From JAILLW01 sp045629045 (GTDB taxonomy: Bacteria; Bacillota; Clostridia; Lachnospirales; Lachnospiraceae), in the NCBI GenBank assembly GCA_045629045.1, contig JAZQQM010000004.1:1-64000 (forward strand): 64,000 nucleotides of DNA, in the 5' to 3' direction. The notes under the pieces are model-generated. The model ran no database searches. It saw only the letters and a program-made list of their open reading frames with translations, and had not been told where the DNA came from. The position numbers and the translations under genes are program-made. Shown here in pieces: positions 53,514 through 61,825 of the stretch (positions are counted from its first letter, which is position 1; the number at the start of each line of letters is the position of its first letter).

Positions 53514-55505
53514 GTGAAAGTATCGATTTGCATTCCTGCATATGGAAATTCCGATGGGGTCAAGCGACTGCTTGATTCTGTTCGTGTACAAAAATATACG
53601 GATTATGAAGTGATTATAACCGATGATTCTCCGGATGATTCCGTTAAAGAAGTTGTTGGCGGTTATGAGAGCATTGACAAAGAATTTGCCGAAAAAATCA
53701 TATACGGTAGAAATATAGAACGCCTTGGGGCTTCTGGAAACTGGAATCATTCAATAGATATTTCCAAGGGTGATTATATTAAGATAATGCATCACGATGA
53801 TTGGTTTTCTGATGAAAATTCACTTGGTGAATTTGTAAAAATGCTTGATGAGAATCCTAAGGCAGTGTTGGCTTTTTCGGGAACATATCAGGTAGATATG
53901 GATACAAACGATTCATATTCAAGAGCTATTTTACCCAATGACCTTGAAGAACTTAAAAAGGATTACAGATATCTGTATATTGCGCAGGTTATAGGCGCCC
54001 CCAGCGCAACAATATACCGAAAAACCGATTTAAGGTTTGCAAAAGAGCTTTCATGGCTTGTTGATGCTGAATTTTACATGAAGGTATTTAGAAAAGCTGC
54101 AGCTGATAATAATGGTTATTCGGAAGAACTTTTTGCCTATAGTCTCGAGCCTCTTATAAGTATCGGAGTAAGTGAAACTCAGCTTACGGAATCGGTTCGT
54201 GATGACATGAAACTGAATCTTTATGAATACGATTTTGTTATGAAGGAGTTCGGATTGGAGGACGAGGAACCCTTTGCTTCCAAAATGCAGAGTGTCAAAT
54301 ACAAAGCAAGCCGGAAGTATAAATTTACTGCGCCGATACAGATGACAAAAGATAAAGTAAAGGCAATGGACCTTAAGTATATAGGAAAACTGAGCTTCTA
54401 TATCGGACTTACAATAGAACTTCTGATTCTTATTCTTGAGAAGAGTTCCTACATTAATCCCTATGAATCCTGGATGTTCAGGATAGCATTTGGATTCTTT
54501 ATTATTAAGTGTTTGTGTACGCGTTATTCTTTACGAGATTTCATAATTATAGGAATTTTGGGCGTTACGTCTGTGATAGGATACAAGATTAATCATAAGG
54601 ATGAACTAGTCAGGATTGCGGTATTTGTAGTTGCGATGAAAGATATGGACCTAAAGCGAACCTTAAAGTATGTCTTTGGGGTGACTATGACTGGAATGGG
54701 AATCCTGATATTACTTTCCCTCACAGGACTTTTGGGAACCGTGTTTGATATTGGCGAAGGCTTTGGAAGTAAAGCAGGTGTAACAAGACTGTGCCTTGGA
54801 TTGGGAAGTGCCAATACGCTTTCGATTATGGTATGGGTACTTATGACGTTGGGAATATACCTGTATCACGAAAAATTAGAGATATGGCATTATGCTGTAT
54901 TGGGAGTGTTATCTGTGGTTGTATATTTAATTACAGTTACAAGAACGTCCCTGTTATTATCCATATTGACGATTGCTTTGGCTGTTTTATTTACTAAAGT
55001 TAAAGTACTTCAAAAATCAAAGATATGTTATGCTTTGGGCGCTCTGGAAATTCTGGGATGTACAGCTGCTTCAATATGGGCAGCCAAGGTATCGGCGTGG
55101 CATGAATTTATGACGCCTTTTCAGAATAAAGTAGACCGTTTGCTTACCGGAAGAATACAGTCTCTGTATGCTTATGTAGACGGTGGCGGGCGTATTGAAA
55201 ACTGGTTACCGTTCTCGAATCCCAATTTTGAAGATTATTTTGATATGGGATATGTGAAGATGTTTTACTGGTTTGGAATAATTCCGGCCACTTTGGCATT
55301 GATTATACTTTTGTACATGATATATCAAAGCTATAAGAGAAGTGATTATATGGGACTTGTTGTTATTATGGTCGTCTCATTGTTCACACTTGTTGAAGCA
55401 CATTTTGTATCTGTTTATATTGCAAGAAATTATCTGCTATTTATGGCGGGAGCTTATATTTTTACAACTCGATCAGTTTCTTCGCGTAAGGGATTTTCGA
55501 AATAA
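53514..55505 (+). CDS. GT2 glycosyltransferase fused to Wzy-like polymerase
   Basis: This 663-residue protein joins two activities. Residues 1 to about 280 form a GT-A glycosyltransferase with ICIPAYGN, TDDSPDD (about 36-42) and KIMHHDDWF (D95-D96). From about residue 293 a second part has about ten transmembrane helices and resembles EpsG/Wzy polymerases or O-antigen ligases, with TRTSLLLSILT and an outside loop containing RIENWLPFSNPN. The start is a GTG at 53514. Both parts are usually separate genes; no stop or frameshift separates them here. A clear terminator follows 36 bases after the stop. Polymerase function is inferred from topology. Confidence 0.82.
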   Translation: MKVSICIPAYGNSDGVKRLLDSVRVQKYTDYEVIITDDSPDDSVKEVVGGYESIDKEFAEKIIYGRNIERLGASGNWNHSIDISKGDYIKIMHHDDWFSDENSLGEFVKMLDENPKAVLAFSGTYQVDMDTNDSYSRAILPNDLEELKKDYRYLYIAQVIGAPSATIYRKTDLRFAKELSWLVDAEFYMKVFRKAAADNNGYSEELFAYSLEPLISIGVSETQLTESVRDDMKLNLYEYDFVMKEFGLEDEEPFASKMQSVKYKASRKYKFTAPIQMTKDKVKAMDLKYIGKLSFYIGLTIELLILILEKSSYINPYESWMFRIAFGFFIIKCLCTRYSLRDFIIIGILGVTSVIGYKINHKDELVRIAVFVVAMKDMDLKRTLKYVFGVTMTGMGILILLSLTGLLGTVFDIGEGFGSKAGVTRLCLGLGSANTLSIMVWVLMTLGIYLYHEKLEIWHYAVLGVLSVVVYLITVTRTSLLLSILTIALAVLFTKVKVLQKSKICYALGALEILGCTAASIWAAKVSAWHEFMTPFQNKVDRLLTGRIQSLYAYVDGGGRIENWLPFSNPNFEDYFDMGYVKMFYWFGIIPATLALIILLYMIYQSYKRSDYMGLVVIMVVSLFTLVEAHFVSVYIARNYLLFMAGAYIFTTRSVSSRKGFSK

Positions 55506-56454
55506 TCCATGATGCTATTATTGAAACCAGGGTAATTATTCCCCACAGTGCTACGGCCTGTGGGGTTGTTTTTGCTGTAACGACAACCTCGGAAGCCTTG
55601 AGAAATAGCGGATGTACGATAAATATTCCCAATGTAAGATTGCTAAACTTAAGAATGCAAGAGTTAAGTTTGAGGGAAATCGGAAGTTTGATAAAGAAGA
55701 TGAAAATACACAGGCACCATATTATAACGGTAATTTCATCATAAAAATATTCTGCGGCCCTTAAATTGTAGCCATAGTAGCCCAAATGCTTTTGGCCGTA
55801 ATTGCATATAATTCCAAATACCAATACTGCTGTAAATAATGGGATAATTGATACTTTTTTAAAGAAATTACAGTCTTTTAAGCGGAATATGAGACCGCCT
55901 GCAAGGTAATAGAATAGGGAAACCCATAATCGTAAACTTTGCGGTACAAAAGCGCACATGGGATAATGTGAAAAATACGAATATACAGTATTACCAATGC
56001 AAAGCATAAGAAGTATTGTTAATAGAACAATATGAGTCGCTAATCCGTATTTTGGATGGTTGAGGAGTTTATGCAATGGTACAAGTAAAATATATAAAAT
56101 AAGCAGAGCACCGAAAAACCAAAAGTGCCATAAATAGCCCTGCTGAATAAGGCTTTTACATATTTGCGTCAGGGGGTTGATAAACTTGTGACGAAGAATC
56201 ATCATTGGAAGGGTAATAATAAGATTCCATATAATGATGATGCGCAGCAGTGACAACACCTTAGTGCAGGCATATTTTAGGGTGACTGCGGGCTTGCTAA
56301 ACATTAAGTATCCGTTCACCATAAAGAATATAGGTACAGCAAATGTGCAGATATAATAAAGTGTATAGTTGACATATCCGATACAGTGAAGACCGAGAAT
56401 GCCCAAACAAGCTATGGATTTTAATAAATCTAAATTGGTATTACGTTTGCTCAT
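55462..56454 (-). CDS. acyltransferase 3 family membrane protein
   Basis: This 330-residue membrane protein has the acyltransferase-3 layout with about ten helices. The N-terminus NLDLLKSIACLGILGLHCIGY carries the conserved His in helix 1, and FAVPIFFMVNGYLMF follows. It would O-acetylate a surface sugar. It is the only minus-strand gene between 13700 and 64000. Its last 44 bases overlap the end of the GT2-polymerase gene tail to tail. Part of its coding sequence doubles as a terminator for that opposite gene. A divergent promoter region separates it from the gene at 56587. Confidence 0.88.
   Translation of the reverse strand: MSKRNTNLDLLKSIACLGILGLHCIGYVNYTLYYICTFAVPIFFMVNGYLMFSKPAVTLKYACTKVLSLLRIIIIWNLIITLPMMILRHKFINPLTQICKSLIQQGYLWHFWFFGALLILYILLVPLHKLLNHPKYGLATHIVLLTILLMLCIGNTVYSYFSHYPMCAFVPQSLRLWVSLFYYLAGGLIFRLKDCNFFKKVSIIPLFTAVLVFGIICNYGQKHLGYYGYNLRAAEYFYDEITVIIWCLCIFIFFIKLPISLKLNSCILKFSNLTLGIFIVHPLFLKASEVVVTAKTTPQAVALWGIITLVSIIASWIISKIPYAKKLIEL
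55541..55573 (+). terminator. intrinsic terminator inside an opposite-strand gene
   Basis: CCCCACAG (55541-55548) and CTGTGGGG (55558-55565) form a perfect 8-bp stem around nine bases, followed by TTGTTTTT on the plus strand. It ends transcripts of the GT2-polymerase gene. It lies wholly within the coding sequence of the minus-strand acyltransferase. On that strand no T-run follows, so it should stop only plus-strand transcription. Confidence 0.85.
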
Positions 56455-56491
56455 TATAGATAATCCTATTGTCTAAAATAATTATCAATTT

Positions 56492-56500
56492 AGTATAGCA
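56492..56500 (-). promoter_or_regulatory. extended -10 promoter of the acyltransferase
   Basis: On the minus strand TGCTATACT is an extended -10 (TATACT at 56492-56497). The -35 is poor. It fits a leader of about 30 bases before the ATG at 56454. Confidence 0.4.
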
Positions 56501-56530
56501 CAATATTAAATAGTGAAATGACGTTTTTTT

Positions 56531-56539
56531 TGTTATAAT
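56531..56539 (+). promoter_or_regulatory. extended -10 promoter of the DUF6056-like gene
   Basis: TGTTATAAT has a perfect TATAAT at 56534-56539 with the TG extension. Transcription would start near 56546, which rules out the in-frame GTG at 56545 as the translation start. Confidence 0.55.
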
Positions 56540-56586
56540 ATCAAGTGGGTTTTTGTAAGTATATATTAAAAAGAGAGGATTATAAA

Positions 56587-58071
56587 GTGAGCGATAAGAC
56601 AAAAAAATACTGTGATAAAGTATTTGGAATAATAATGATAATCGGCATTCTTGCCATTGTTCTGGTACTGCTTTTGGCAGTGAGCTATTCCTATTTATGC
56701 GCAGATGATTTTAGCTGGCTCTGTGGAACCAGAGATATGATTGAACATTATGGGGATAATCATCTTACTGCGGCAATAAGAGGAACTGTTGCGTATTATA
56801 AATACAATGAAGGATCATACTTTGCCAATTTTCTTTCCTATTTTGCCAATCCGTATGAGAAAATGGGACTTATCGGTTTTCACGGTGTAATGATAGCTAT
56901 CCTGCTGTTTTTCTTAGGCTCGCTTTATTACTTAATATGCAGAATAACGGCTAAACTTAATATGAGATTATGCATGTTTTTTAGCATATTGCTTGCGGCT
57001 TTTTGTACATATTATTCCTTTGGAAATACAGAATATTTTTTGTGGTTTACGGGGGCATGTTATTACACGGTTGAATTGTCTTTTGCGTTCCTGACGTTAG
57101 GATTGTTTATCGGTATGGTCAAAACAAAATCATCTGTACCGATGCTTGTGATTTCGTCTGTCTGCGGATTTTTGGCAAGCGGCGGCAATCTTATAGTTAC
57201 GGGAGTATCGTGCTCATGGCTGCTGATAGCGATAATTATGAATTGGAATGTTGTTAAGGAAGAAAAGAAATTATTCGTTCCGTTCGGAGTATCATTATTG
57301 GGAGCAATAATAAATGTAGTTGCACCGGGAAATTATGCAAGAGCTGATGCTTGGATTAATGAAGGTCATGTTACAATCGGTGATGCTTTAAGAGATACAA
57401 TTGTATGCTTTTCAAAAGAAGCCGGTGTATTCATTAGAAGTTCCCTGCTGATTTCAGTTTTAATTATATTGTTTTTAGTGGCATTATTCTGGGGCAAGTA
57501 TATTACCAAAACTAAAATATCAATTTTGTGGATGATTCTTTCCTGGGTTTCGGTATTGGTATTACAGTTTGTTGTTTTATTCCCGGTTATGTACGGAGAG
57601 CATACTGATACAATATCCTTTGCCAGACTGTCGCAATCCTATTATTTTGTATCATCAATAATGCTTATGTTTGCCGCTGTTATGACAGGATTATGCATTT
57701 CGGCTTATGACTTTGGATTTAAGAAACTACTTATACCTGTCGGCGTGTTGGCGATTATTGTTTTGATGATTATTCCAAAAGGTGAGACGTCTGATATTAA
57801 AAACGGGTATGTCAGTAAGATAGTAAGAGATTACAAAAGCGGAAATTTAAGAAGCAATTATCTGATAAGAGATTATGTCCTTAACACATTGGAATTGGCT
57901 GAAACAGACAGTGATGTTATTCTCTTCCTGCCTTATTATCCATGCGAATCGACATATTCGATGGGGGTAGATGAGAACCCTGACAGTTTCGTTAATGACT
58001 CGGTCAGAAACTGGAAGCGAATTCATTCGCTTACGGTGTACTATAAAGGCTTAAATTATCCGGCAGATTAG
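56587..58071 (+). CDS. DUF6056-like GT-C membrane protein
   Basis: This protein of about 494 residues has about 11 transmembrane helices. The first outside loop holds CADDFSWL (acidic pair D40-D41) and a later loop VVAPGNYARADAW, as in DUF6056 proteins and in the related gene at 35889. A probable GT-C glycosyltransferase, it would act on the outer face. I start at the GTG at 56587 with GAGGA seven bases ahead; an in-frame GTG at 56545 lies at the predicted transcription start. It heads a short operon with the two XpaC/TelA genes that follow. Confidence 0.7.
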   Translation: MSDKTKKYCDKVFGIIMIIGILAIVLVLLLAVSYSYLCADDFSWLCGTRDMIEHYGDNHLTAAIRGTVAYYKYNEGSYFANFLSYFANPYEKMGLIGFHGVMIAILLFFLGSLYYLICRITAKLNMRLCMFFSILLAAFCTYYSFGNTEYFLWFTGACYYTVELSFAFLTLGLFIGMVKTKSSVPMLVISSVCGFLASGGNLIVTGVSCSWLLIAIIMNWNVVKEEKKLFVPFGVSLLGAIINVVAPGNYARADAWINEGHVTIGDALRDTIVCFSKEAGVFIRSSLLISVLIILFLVALFWGKYITKTKISILWMILSWVSVLVLQFVVLFPVMYGEHTDTISFARLSQSYYFVSSIMLMFAAVMTGLCISAYDFGFKKLLIPVGVLAIIVLMIIPKGETSDIKNGYVSKIVRDYKSGNLRSNYLIRDYVLNTLELAETDSDVILFLPYYPCESTYSMGVDENPDSFVNDSVRNWKRIHSLTVYYKGLNYPAD

Positions 58072-58078
58072 GGATTAT

Positions 58079-59557
58079 ATGAGTAATAAAAGTAATGATT
58101 CAAACAATTCAAAATATAATGATTATGGTAAGCAGATTAAAGACTCTTTGGGTAAGGGCTTAAGCACCGGTGATTTTTCGGGTTTGAATGAGGCAATTAC
58201 CAATTCTGTTAAGGGTGCCCTTAAAGATGCCGGTGAATCATTTATGGATGAATTTAAACTTCCGGGGAATGATTCATGGAAGTCGACAAATGCCTCAAAA
58301 AGAGCTAATAATTATAATTATGCCAACCCCCATGGTAATCCCAATTCTTCCCGGGAATATGCCCAGATGCTTAAGGCTCAGCGTGAAGCCAGGATAAGGG
58401 CGCACCAACAGAAGATTAATGTGAATTATCATAGTACGGGACAGTCTCAGAACCGTTCAAGTAACAGTAATTATACAAAGCAGAATACGTCTTCTTCGGG
58501 AACAGCACTGTCTTTGTTTGAGAAGAATGAGCTTAATCTTCCTATCAAATTTGAACCTGTGGGTAAGGTTTCGGGTATTGCATGTATAGCAGGTGGAATT
58601 GCGGGAATGATTCCATTCGGAATTTTGGCAATTATAGCAGTTGTGGCAGCAGGTGCAGGCGCCGGATTTATTACATTTACCTCTCTTTTTGCGGGTTGCG
58701 GAGTGCTTACCCGAGTGGGCATTTCCAAGCGAGAATTATATAACCGCGCCAAGAAATATGCACTTATTGCAGGTAACAATAAATATGCTTCCCTTAATAC
58801 CCTTAGCGAAGGCATGGGAATTAAGACTAAGAAGGTGGCCAAAGATATCAAGAAGATGCTTAATAAGGGCTTCTTCCCCGAAGGTTATCTTGATGAGGAA
58901 GAAACCACGCTTATGCTCTCAACCGACGTGTATAAGCAGTATCAACAGACTAAAAGTTATGCCATACAGGCTTCGGCAGCTCAGACTGCGGCAGAACTTG
59001 AAACTAAGGTTAAGAATAAGGAGAAGGTTATCCCTGTATCTGATAAAGCCAAGGCTGCTAAGGCTAAGTTAACGAAAGAACAGCGTCAGGAACTTGATGC
59101 TATGGTGGCTGAAGGAACCGACTATATCGTCAAACTTCATGCACTTAATGATGATATTCCGGGTGAACAGATATCAAAGAAACTTGATAATCTGGAAATG
59201 ACCCTACGTGAGATATTTTTCAGGGTTGAAGAGAATCCCGAGCAGATGGATAGAATGCACAAGCTTATGGAATACTATCTCCCCACCATGCTTAAATTGG
59301 TGGAGGCTTATAAAGAATACGATCAGGTGTCATGCCCCGGTGAAGATATATTAAATGCAAAAAAAGAGATTGAGAATACTCTTGATACAATAAACGAGGC
59401 TTTTGTTCAATTGCTTAATAACCTGTTCAGAGATTCCGTGTGGGATGTTACAACAGATGCCCAGGTACTTCAGACTATGCTTAAGCAGGAAGGCTTGGCT
59501 GCGGATATTACGGTAGAAGCAGATCAGTTAACTAGACTGTCAGATGATATGTTATAG
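58079..59557 (+). CDS. XpaC-like membrane protein
   Basis: This 492-residue protein has a polar, Asn/Ser-rich N-terminal region (about 1-145), two adjacent hydrophobic helices (about 160-210), and a long helical C-terminal region. The last part resembles XpaC (the 5-bromo-4-chloroindolyl phosphate hydrolysis protein family), and the gene directly precedes telA, as xpaC does in other Firmicutes. The role of the pair is poorly known; it is linked to tolerance of toxic anions and cell-envelope stress. The gene starts seven bases after the DUF6056-like gene, so it is likely co-transcribed with it. Confidence 0.8.
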   Translation: MSNKSNDSNNSKYNDYGKQIKDSLGKGLSTGDFSGLNEAITNSVKGALKDAGESFMDEFKLPGNDSWKSTNASKRANNYNYANPHGNPNSSREYAQMLKAQREARIRAHQQKINVNYHSTGQSQNRSSNSNYTKQNTSSSGTALSLFEKNELNLPIKFEPVGKVSGIACIAGGIAGMIPFGILAIIAVVAAGAGAGFITFTSLFAGCGVLTRVGISKRELYNRAKKYALIAGNNKYASLNTLSEGMGIKTKKVAKDIKKMLNKGFFPEGYLDEEETTLMLSTDVYKQYQQTKSYAIQASAAQTAAELETKVKNKEKVIPVSDKAKAAKAKLTKEQRQELDAMVAEGTDYIVKLHALNDDIPGEQISKKLDNLEMTLREIFFRVEENPEQMDRMHKLMEYYLPTMLKLVEAYKEYDQVSCPGEDILNAKKEIENTLDTINEAFVQLLNNLFRDSVWDVTTDAQVLQTMLKQEGLAADITVEADQLTRLSDDML

Positions 59558-59587
59558 AAATACTAATTAATTTAGGAGGATTATTAA

Positions 59588-60706
59588 ATGGCTGAATTAA
59601 ATGAAACAGTTGTAGAAGAAACAGTTACGGGGGATGTAATCGAATCAACTATCGAAGAAGCTCCCAAGATGGAACTTACTGTTGAAGAAAAGGAAACAGT
59701 TAAGAATTATGTATCTCAGATTGATATTAAGGATACACAGATGGTACTTCAATATGGTGCCGGAGCTCAGCAGAAGATTGCTGACTTTTCGGAAACAGCA
59801 CTCAATACTGTAAGAACGAAGGATCTTGGCGAAATCGGTTCTGCGCTTACTTCTGTGGTTACTGAACTTAAAGGGTTCGATGTCGCTGAAGAAAAGGGCG
59901 GATTTTTGGGACTGTTCAAGAGAAGTTCCAATAGCCTGACAGCTCTTAAAGCAAAATACGATAAGGCTGAAGTTAATATCGATAAGATTTGCAAGGTTAT
60001 GGAAGGCCATCAGGTAATGCTTCTTAAAGATGTGGCCATGCTTGATAAAATGTATGAGACCAATCTTAGTTATTTTAAGGATTTGACACTTTATATTATG
60101 GCCGGCAAAGAAAAACTTGAGGAAGCCAAGAATGTTGAACTTCCCAAGTATCTTGCCAAGGCTCAGGAGACAGGGCTTCCGGAAGACTCTCAGGCAGCCA
60201 AGGATTATGCCGCACAGGTAGAGCGTTTCGAAAAGAAGATTTATGACCTTGAATTAACAAGAAACATTTCTATGCAGATGGCTCCTCAAATTAGACTTCT
60301 TCAGAATAATGACACTACAATGTCTGAGAAGATTCAGTCTACATTGGTTAATACTATTCCTCTTTGGAAGAGCCAGATGGTTATAGCTGTCGGGATTAAT
60401 CATTCCGGTGAAGCTGCCAAGGCTCAGAAGGAAGTTACCGATATGACTAATGAACTCCTTAAGCAGAATGCTGAGGCACTTAAGATAGCTACCGTTGAAT
60501 CTGCCAAGGAATCGGAAAGAGGTATTGTGGATATCGAAACATTAACCCAGACAAATCAGATGCTTATTGATACGCTTGATGAAGTTGTTCAGATTCAGCA
60601 GGATGGAAGAACCAAGCGTGCCGAAGCCGAAACAGAACTTCGCAGAATCGAAGACGAGATGAAGAACAAGCTTCTTGAAGTATCAGCTACATCATTACAG
60701 AAATAA
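59588..60706 (+). CDS. telA: toxic anion resistance protein TelA
   Basis: This 372-residue cytoplasmic, helical protein matches the TelA family (named for tellurite resistance). It has the SQIDIKDTQMVLQYGAGAQQKIADFSE opening and GFLGLFKRS. Further on are YDKAEVNIDKI and ERFEKKIYDLELTRNISMQMAPQIRLLQ, then IPLWKSQMVIAVG. A strong TTAGGAGGAT site precedes the ATG. It follows the XpaC-like gene by 30 bases. The biochemical function is not established; a role in envelope stress or vesicle-like membrane processes has been suggested for the family. Confidence 0.93.
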   Translation: MAELNETVVEETVTGDVIESTIEEAPKMELTVEEKETVKNYVSQIDIKDTQMVLQYGAGAQQKIADFSETALNTVRTKDLGEIGSALTSVVTELKGFDVAEEKGGFLGLFKRSSNSLTALKAKYDKAEVNIDKICKVMEGHQVMLLKDVAMLDKMYETNLSYFKDLTLYIMAGKEKLEEAKNVELPKYLAKAQETGLPEDSQAAKDYAAQVERFEKKIYDLELTRNISMQMAPQIRLLQNNDTTMSEKIQSTLVNTIPLWKSQMVIAVGINHSGEAAKAQKEVTDMTNELLKQNAEALKIATVESAKESERGIVDIETLTQTNQMLIDTLDEVVQIQQDGRTKRAEAETELRRIEDEMKNKLLEVSATSLQK

Positions 60707-60718
60707 TTATCCAAAAGT

Positions 60719-61738
60719 ATGCTTTTATCTATTATAGTGCCTGTTTATAACATGGCAGCAGACCACAAACTTAATCATTGTTTAGATTCATTAATTAACC
60801 AGAACATCGACGACTATGAAATCATAGCCGTCGATGATTGTTCTACCGATGACTCTTTTGATATCATGCAGGAATACAAAACCAGGTATCCCGATAAGTT
60901 CCGTGCGATTCATTCTGCCAAAAATCTCCATCAGGGGGGAGCCAAAAACATCGGAATTAAAGAGGCTAAAGGCGAGTGGATAGGATTTATCGATGCAGAT
61001 GACTGGATTAGCCCCGATATGTATAAGAAATTGATTGACCGGGCCAAAGCCACCGGCGCCGACTGTGTGGGATGCGATTATTCTTTGGTGGATCACTATA
61101 CGTTTGAGGTAGGTCAGGTTAGCTGTAACAGTAATGATAATCAGGTCGGTATACTGGATGATGATAAGAGACGGAATCTTATCCTTGAGACAGGCTCATT
61201 GTGCGTTAAGATTTTTAAAAGGGAAATGATTCTTAAAAACAAGCTTGTTTTTCCCGAAAACATCTTTTATGAAGACAATGCCCTTGCCAACTCGTTTCTT
61301 CTTTTGAACAATCATTTTGAATATGTAAAGGAGCCGCTTTACTATTATTATCAGCATGATTCTTCGACTGTTCACACAATTACCGAAAGCCGTTGCAACG
61401 ATAGAATGCAGGCCGGAAGAATTATGATTGAAGAAGCAAAAAGACATGATTTTTACAGTAAATATACTCCTGAAATTGAGTATATGTTTACGAGATTGTT
61501 TTATATAAATACACTCTTTTCGTATATGCCGGGTGTAAAGCATACAAAGGCTTCTTACGTGCGTAAACTGGGAAATGAAATGATTAAGTATTTTCCGGAT
61601 TTTGAGAAGAACAAATATTATCAAAAATACGTTAATCCCGAGGAAAAGAAACTTATTCATATGCAGCTTGGAAATACCTTGTATTTTATGATTTATTATA
61701 AGCTGTTGTGGATGTACAGAAAAATACGTAAAGGATAG
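60719..61738 (+). CDS. GT2 glycosyltransferase
   Basis: This 339-residue GT-A enzyme has IIVPVYNMA, AVDDCSTDDS (about 37-46), AKNLHQGGAKNIGI and FIDADDWISPDMY (D92-D95), the standard GT2 set, followed by a C-terminal acceptor part with no clear membrane helix. It adds one sugar to a cytoplasmic glycan intermediate. It starts 12 bases after telA with a weak ribosome site and is followed by a terminator, so it ends the operon that begins at 56587. Specificity is unknown. Confidence 0.86.
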   Translation: MLLSIIVPVYNMAADHKLNHCLDSLINQNIDDYEIIAVDDCSTDDSFDIMQEYKTRYPDKFRAIHSAKNLHQGGAKNIGIKEAKGEWIGFIDADDWISPDMYKKLIDRAKATGADCVGCDYSLVDHYTFEVGQVSCNSNDNQVGILDDDKRRNLILETGSLCVKIFKREMILKNKLVFPENIFYEDNALANSFLLLNNHFEYVKEPLYYYYQHDSSTVHTITESRCNDRMQAGRIMIEEAKRHDFYSKYTPEIEYMFTRLFYINTLFSYMPGVKHTKASYVRKLGNEMIKYFPDFEKNKYYQKYVNPEEKKLIHMQLGNTLYFMIYYKLLWMYRKIRKG

Positions 61739-61744
61739 CATATA

Positions 61745-61769
61745 CGGTGGGCGTCGTCCCTCCGTTTTT
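61745..61769 (+). terminator. candidate intrinsic terminator
   Basis: CGGTGGG (61745-61751) pairs with CCCTCCG (61758-61764) with one T-T mismatch around six bases, and five T follow. It lies just after the GT2 gene and before the next promoter, so it fits the end of the telA operon. Confidence 0.55.
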
Positions 61770-61771
61770 CT

Positions 61772-61800
61772 TTGATTTATAGCCTGTTTTGTAGTATAAT
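61772..61800 (+). promoter_or_regulatory. sigma-A promoter of the second flippase
   Basis: TTGATT (61772-61777) is followed after exactly 17 bases by a perfect TATAAT (61795-61800). Transcription would begin near 61807. A long open frame starting at 61772 is therefore within the promoter and not translated there. Confidence 0.65.
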
Positions 61801-61825
61801 CTTGATATCTATGGAAAAGAAAAAT

